From assembly GCA_900548565.1 (NCBI GenBank), contig URKV01000028.1, forward strand, positions 1-17,249: a DNA stretch of 17,249 nt. The letters are read 5' to 3'. The stretch is from an uncultured Collinsella sp. (GTDB lineage: Bacteria > Actinomycetota > Coriobacteriia > Coriobacteriales > Coriobacteriaceae). Within the stretch, counting starts at the first letter, position 1. Every line of letters starts with the position of its first letter. The translations under genes were made by a program, and so were the position numbers. The notes beneath the pieces are model-generated. The model was not told where the DNA came from. It worked only from the letters and a program-made list of their open reading frames with translations, and made no database searches. Shown one piece after another: positions 14,949 through 17,249 of the stretch.

Positions 14949-16550
14949 GTGTCTGCAACCATCAAACCCTTCACCGACGAGTTCGAAGAGTATGGTCGCG
15001 ATGAGTCTCGCGCATCGGGCGAGGCCTCGAGCATCTCGTTTCCGACAACGGAAGACGAGGTCCGTGCCATTTTGGAAAAGCTCCATGCCGAGCGTGTCCC
15101 GGTAACGGTTCAGGGCGCCCGAACCGGCCTTGCCGCCGGTGCCGTGCCCCACGGCGGGCATATCCTCAATACTTCCCGTATGAATCGCTACTTGGGCCTT
15201 CGCCGCGATAAACAAGGCCAATTTCTGCTGCGCGTGGAGCCGGGCGTTGTGCTCTCGGAGCTGCGCAAGCAGCTGAGCAAGAAGGTGCTGCCGACCGCTG
15301 GTTGGGACCAGGCATCGCTTGAGGCCTACGAGGAGTTCCAAGAGGCTCCCGAGCAGTTTTTTCCCACCGATCCCACCGAGGCGTCTGCCTGTCTGGGCGG
15401 CATGGCGGCATGTAACGCCTCCGGTGCCCGCAGCTACGCCTACGGTCCCATGCGCCCACATATCACGGGACTCCACGTCGCGCTGGCTGATGGCGATTTG
15501 CTTGAGCTTCAGCGCGGCGAGGCTTTTGCCCAGGGCCGCCACCTGTCGCTCGCGACGGCAGCGGGCCGTACGCTCGAGCTCGATCTTCCCGGCTATACCA
15601 TGCCCAAGACCAAAAATGCTTCGGGCTATTTTGTTGCGGACGATATGGACGCCATCGATCTCTTTATCGGCGCATGTGGCACGCTCGGCGTTATCACCGA
15701 GCTCGAGATCGCCCTGCAGCCTGCTCCCGCGGTTGTGTGGGGCGTGAGCTGCTTTTTCGACAGCGAGGACAAGGCCGTTGCCTTTACCGATTCCGTGCGC
15801 CCGGTCCTGTCCCATGCGGCTGCTATCGAGTATTTCGATGCCGGCGCCCTGGATATCCTTCGCCGCCAGCGCGAACAGTCAACGGCGTTTGCCTCGCTGC
15901 CGGCACTCGATGATGAGGCAAAGGTCTGCGTCTACGTGGAGCTCGACTGCGACGACGAGGCGCAGGCGACCGAGGAGCTGTACCACCTGGGATGGGTTTT
16001 GGAGCTTGCGGGTGGCCGCGACGACGCGACCTGGGTTGCGCGCACCGAGGTCGATCGCGAATGCCAGCGGTTCTTCCGCCACGCCGTCCCCGAGAGCGTC
16101 AACATGCTCATCGACGAGCGTCGCCGCACGGACCCCACCATTACCAAGCTGGGTTCGGATATGTCGGTGCCCAACGCGCGCCTGGCCGATGTCGTTGCCC
16201 TCTATCGCCGCACGCTGGCCGATAGCGGGCTTGAGTCTGCCGCCTGGGGGCATATCGGCAACAACCATCTGCATGTGAACATCTTGCCGCGCGACGCGCA
16301 GGATTATCGCGCCGGCGGCGAGCTCTTTGCCCAGTGGGCGGCCGAGGTCACGGCCATGGGTGGCGCCGTCTCTGCCGAGCATGGCGTCGGCAAGATCAAG
16401 GCGGGCTTCTTGGAGGCGATGTACGGTCACGAGGCCATGGTCGAGTCGGCGCGGCTCAAGCTCCAGCTCGATCCCGACGGGCAGCTGGGCCGCGGCAACC
16501 TGTTTGCGGAGAAGCTCTTGGATGAGCTCGTCCAGAAAAGGGGCGTGTGA
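14949..16550 (+). CDS. FAD-linked oxidase, LctD/GlcD-type (probable lactate dehydrogenase of Etf complex)
   Basis: 533 residues, cytoplasmic. The PCMH-type FAD domain covers about 25-260, with TVQGARTGLAAGAVPHGG (53-70), the ACLGGMAACNASGARSYAYGPMR segment and GTLGVITELEI (244-254). The C-terminal FAD-oxidase domain keeps the metal-binding pair GHIGNNHLH (434-442) and EHGVGK (477-482). This is the GlcD/LctD family, oxidising lactate, glycolate or related 2-hydroxyacids. The adjacent etfB and ferredoxin-fused etfA point to the LctBCD-type complex, in which lactate oxidation by NAD+ is driven by reduced ferredoxin; lactate as substrate is inferred. Start is GTG 14949 with an AAAGGGGGAG ribosome site. 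Only 2 bases separate its stop from the etfB ATG. Confidence 0.87.
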   Translation: MSATIKPFTDEFEEYGRDESRASGEASSISFPTTEDEVRAILEKLHAERVPVTVQGARTGLAAGAVPHGGHILNTSRMNRYLGLRRDKQGQFLLRVEPGVVLSELRKQLSKKVLPTAGWDQASLEAYEEFQEAPEQFFPTDPTEASACLGGMAACNASGARSYAYGPMRPHITGLHVALADGDLLELQRGEAFAQGRHLSLATAAGRTLELDLPGYTMPKTKNASGYFVADDMDAIDLFIGACGTLGVITELEIALQPAPAVVWGVSCFFDSEDKAVAFTDSVRPVLSHAAAIEYFDAGALDILRRQREQSTAFASLPALDDEAKVCVYVELDCDDEAQATEELYHLGWVLELAGGRDDATWVARTEVDRECQRFFRHAVPESVNMLIDERRRTDPTITKLGSDMSVPNARLADVVALYRRTLADSGLESAAWGHIGNNHLHVNILPRDAQDYRAGGELFAQWAAEVTAMGGAVSAEHGVGKIKAGFLEAMYGHEAMVESARLKLQLDPDGQLGRGNLFAEKLLDELVQKRGV

Positions 16551-16552
16551 AG

Positions 16553-17199
16553 ATGAGCGATTTCCATATGGTGGTGTGCGTCAAGGCCGTGCCGGGCAGC
16601 ACCGAGGTCAAGATGGACCCCAAGACCAATACCATCGTGCGCGATGGCAAGCAGGCGGTCATTAATCCCTTTGATGCGAGCGCTTTGGAATGCGCGCTGG
16701 CGCTGAAAGACGACTTTATCGGCTTTGGCATGGACGTGCGCGTAACGGTGGTGTCGATGGGCATCCCCGCGACCGAGTCGCTGCTGCGCGACTGCATCGC
16801 TCGAGGTGCCGACGACGCGCTGCTGCTGACCGATCGCGCCTTTGCAGGTGCCGATACCCTGGCAACCACCTATGCCCTCAAGTGCGGCATCGAGGCGCTC
16901 GACGAGGACTTCGACCTGCTCATCTGCGGCAAGATGGCGGTGGATGGCGATACGGCCCAGATTGGTCCCGAGCTTGCCGGAGCCTTTGAGATTCCCTGCG
17001 TGACCGACGTGAGCTGCGTGCAGAGCGCAGGTTTTACGACGTGCGGTGCGCTTTCGCTCGTTCACGGTTGCGATGCCGGCGAGGAGACGGTCTATCTTGA
17101 GATGCCGTGCGCGATGACGACTGCCAAGGAGATTGGCCAGTTGCGTATGCCGAGTATTGCCGGTATTCGCGCGGCGGAGGAGGCGGACGTGCGCGTGGT
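16553..17199 (+). CDS. etfB: Electron transfer flavoprotein beta subunit, 5' part
   Basis: The first 216 codons of EtfB, cut by adapter. It begins with the typical VVCVKAVPGSTEVKMD and has TDRAFAGADTLATTYAL (93-109), close to the pattern of bifurcating, NAD-binding EtfB proteins rather than the mitochondrial type, and CGKMAVDGDTAQIGPELAG (125-143). Genomic sequence ends at EADVRVV; codons read beyond 17200 (CLLYTSPSPRDS) are translated adapter. The natural continuation is at 14-190. ATG 16553 is 9 bases after an AGGGG ribosome site; GTG 16547 is also in frame and would overlap the upstream stop. Confidence 0.93.
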
Positions 17200-17249
17200 C
17201 TGTCTCTTATACACATCTCCGAGCCCACGAGACTCCTGAGCATCTCGTA
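17200..17249. other. Nextera i7 adapter with index
   Basis: CTGTCTCTTATACACATCT (mosaic end, 17200-17218), then CCGAGCCCACGAGAC (17219-17233), an 8-base index TCCTGAGC (17234-17241), and ATCTCGTA, the start of the P7 sequence. This is standard Illumina Nextera read-through and is not genomic. Base 17200 could be shared with the genome, because C is also the next genomic base at position 22. Confidence 0.98.

Noticed and set aside
17200..17239. C-terminal CLLYTSPSPRDS extension of EtfB
   Set aside because: It is the translation of the Nextera adapter and index.
1..17249. A natural 17-kb plasmid or phage circle
   Set aside because: There is no replication, partition, mobilisation or phage gene, and the content is ordinary chromosomal metabolism. 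The closing join cuts two genes (ATPase and purL), as expected of an artefact rather than a replicon.

Overview
The window is a high-GC piece of a gut-type Actinomycetota chromosome. Gene content and protein style suggest Coriobacteriia, most likely Collinsella or a near relative: a ferredoxin-fused EtfA with a lactate-type FAD oxidase, an LAQTG sortase motif, GTG/TTG starts, and a TerB/BREX-type ATPase pair. The genus is a judgement from memory, not a search.

The window is not a clean chromosomal segment. Both ends are sequencing adapter: bases 1-13 are the inner end of the Tn5/Nextera mosaic end, and bases 17200-17249 are the mosaic end, the i7 adapter and an 8-base index. Without the adapters, the two ends are halves of one gene. 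The 5' part of etfB (16553-17199) stops where its 3' part (14-190) begins, in frame, sharing CGCGTGGT. A second break lies inside an ORF at about 7511-7522, where a BrxD-type ATPase runs in frame into the last 174 residues of PurL. Together these describe a chromosomal stretch of about 17.18 kb, running from inside the ATPase gene to inside purL, closed end to end into a circle (physically, by amplification, or in the assembly graph) and reopened at one transposase cut in etfB.

Restored chromosomal order: [ATPase, truncated] <- terB-domain gene <- DUF554 gene <- five-gene surface operon <- | -> FAD oxidase, etfB, etfA -> <- HD hydrolase | azlC, azlD -> kdgT -> GGDEF gene -> <- EamA transporter <- [purL, truncated].

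The FAD oxidase, EtfB and EtfA genes form a tight operon resembling LctD/LctB/LctC of acetogens, which oxidises lactate with NAD+ at the expense of reduced ferredoxin. Next come an HD phosphohydrolase, an AzlCD branched-chain amino-acid exporter, a 2-keto-3-deoxygluconate permease, a membrane diguanylate cyclase and a drug/metabolite transporter. On the minus strand the TerB-domain protein and ATPase genes overlap by 8 bases and look like part of a defence-type operon whose downstream end is lost at the chimeric join. A five-gene minus-strand operon (14603 to 11398) encodes a small cytoplasmic protein, a membrane-anchored protein, two secreted proteins and a 93-residue sortase-anchored protein; it has no confident functional assignment and is the most interesting uncharacterised locus here. 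I saw no rRNA, tRNA, CRISPR array or insertion sequence.
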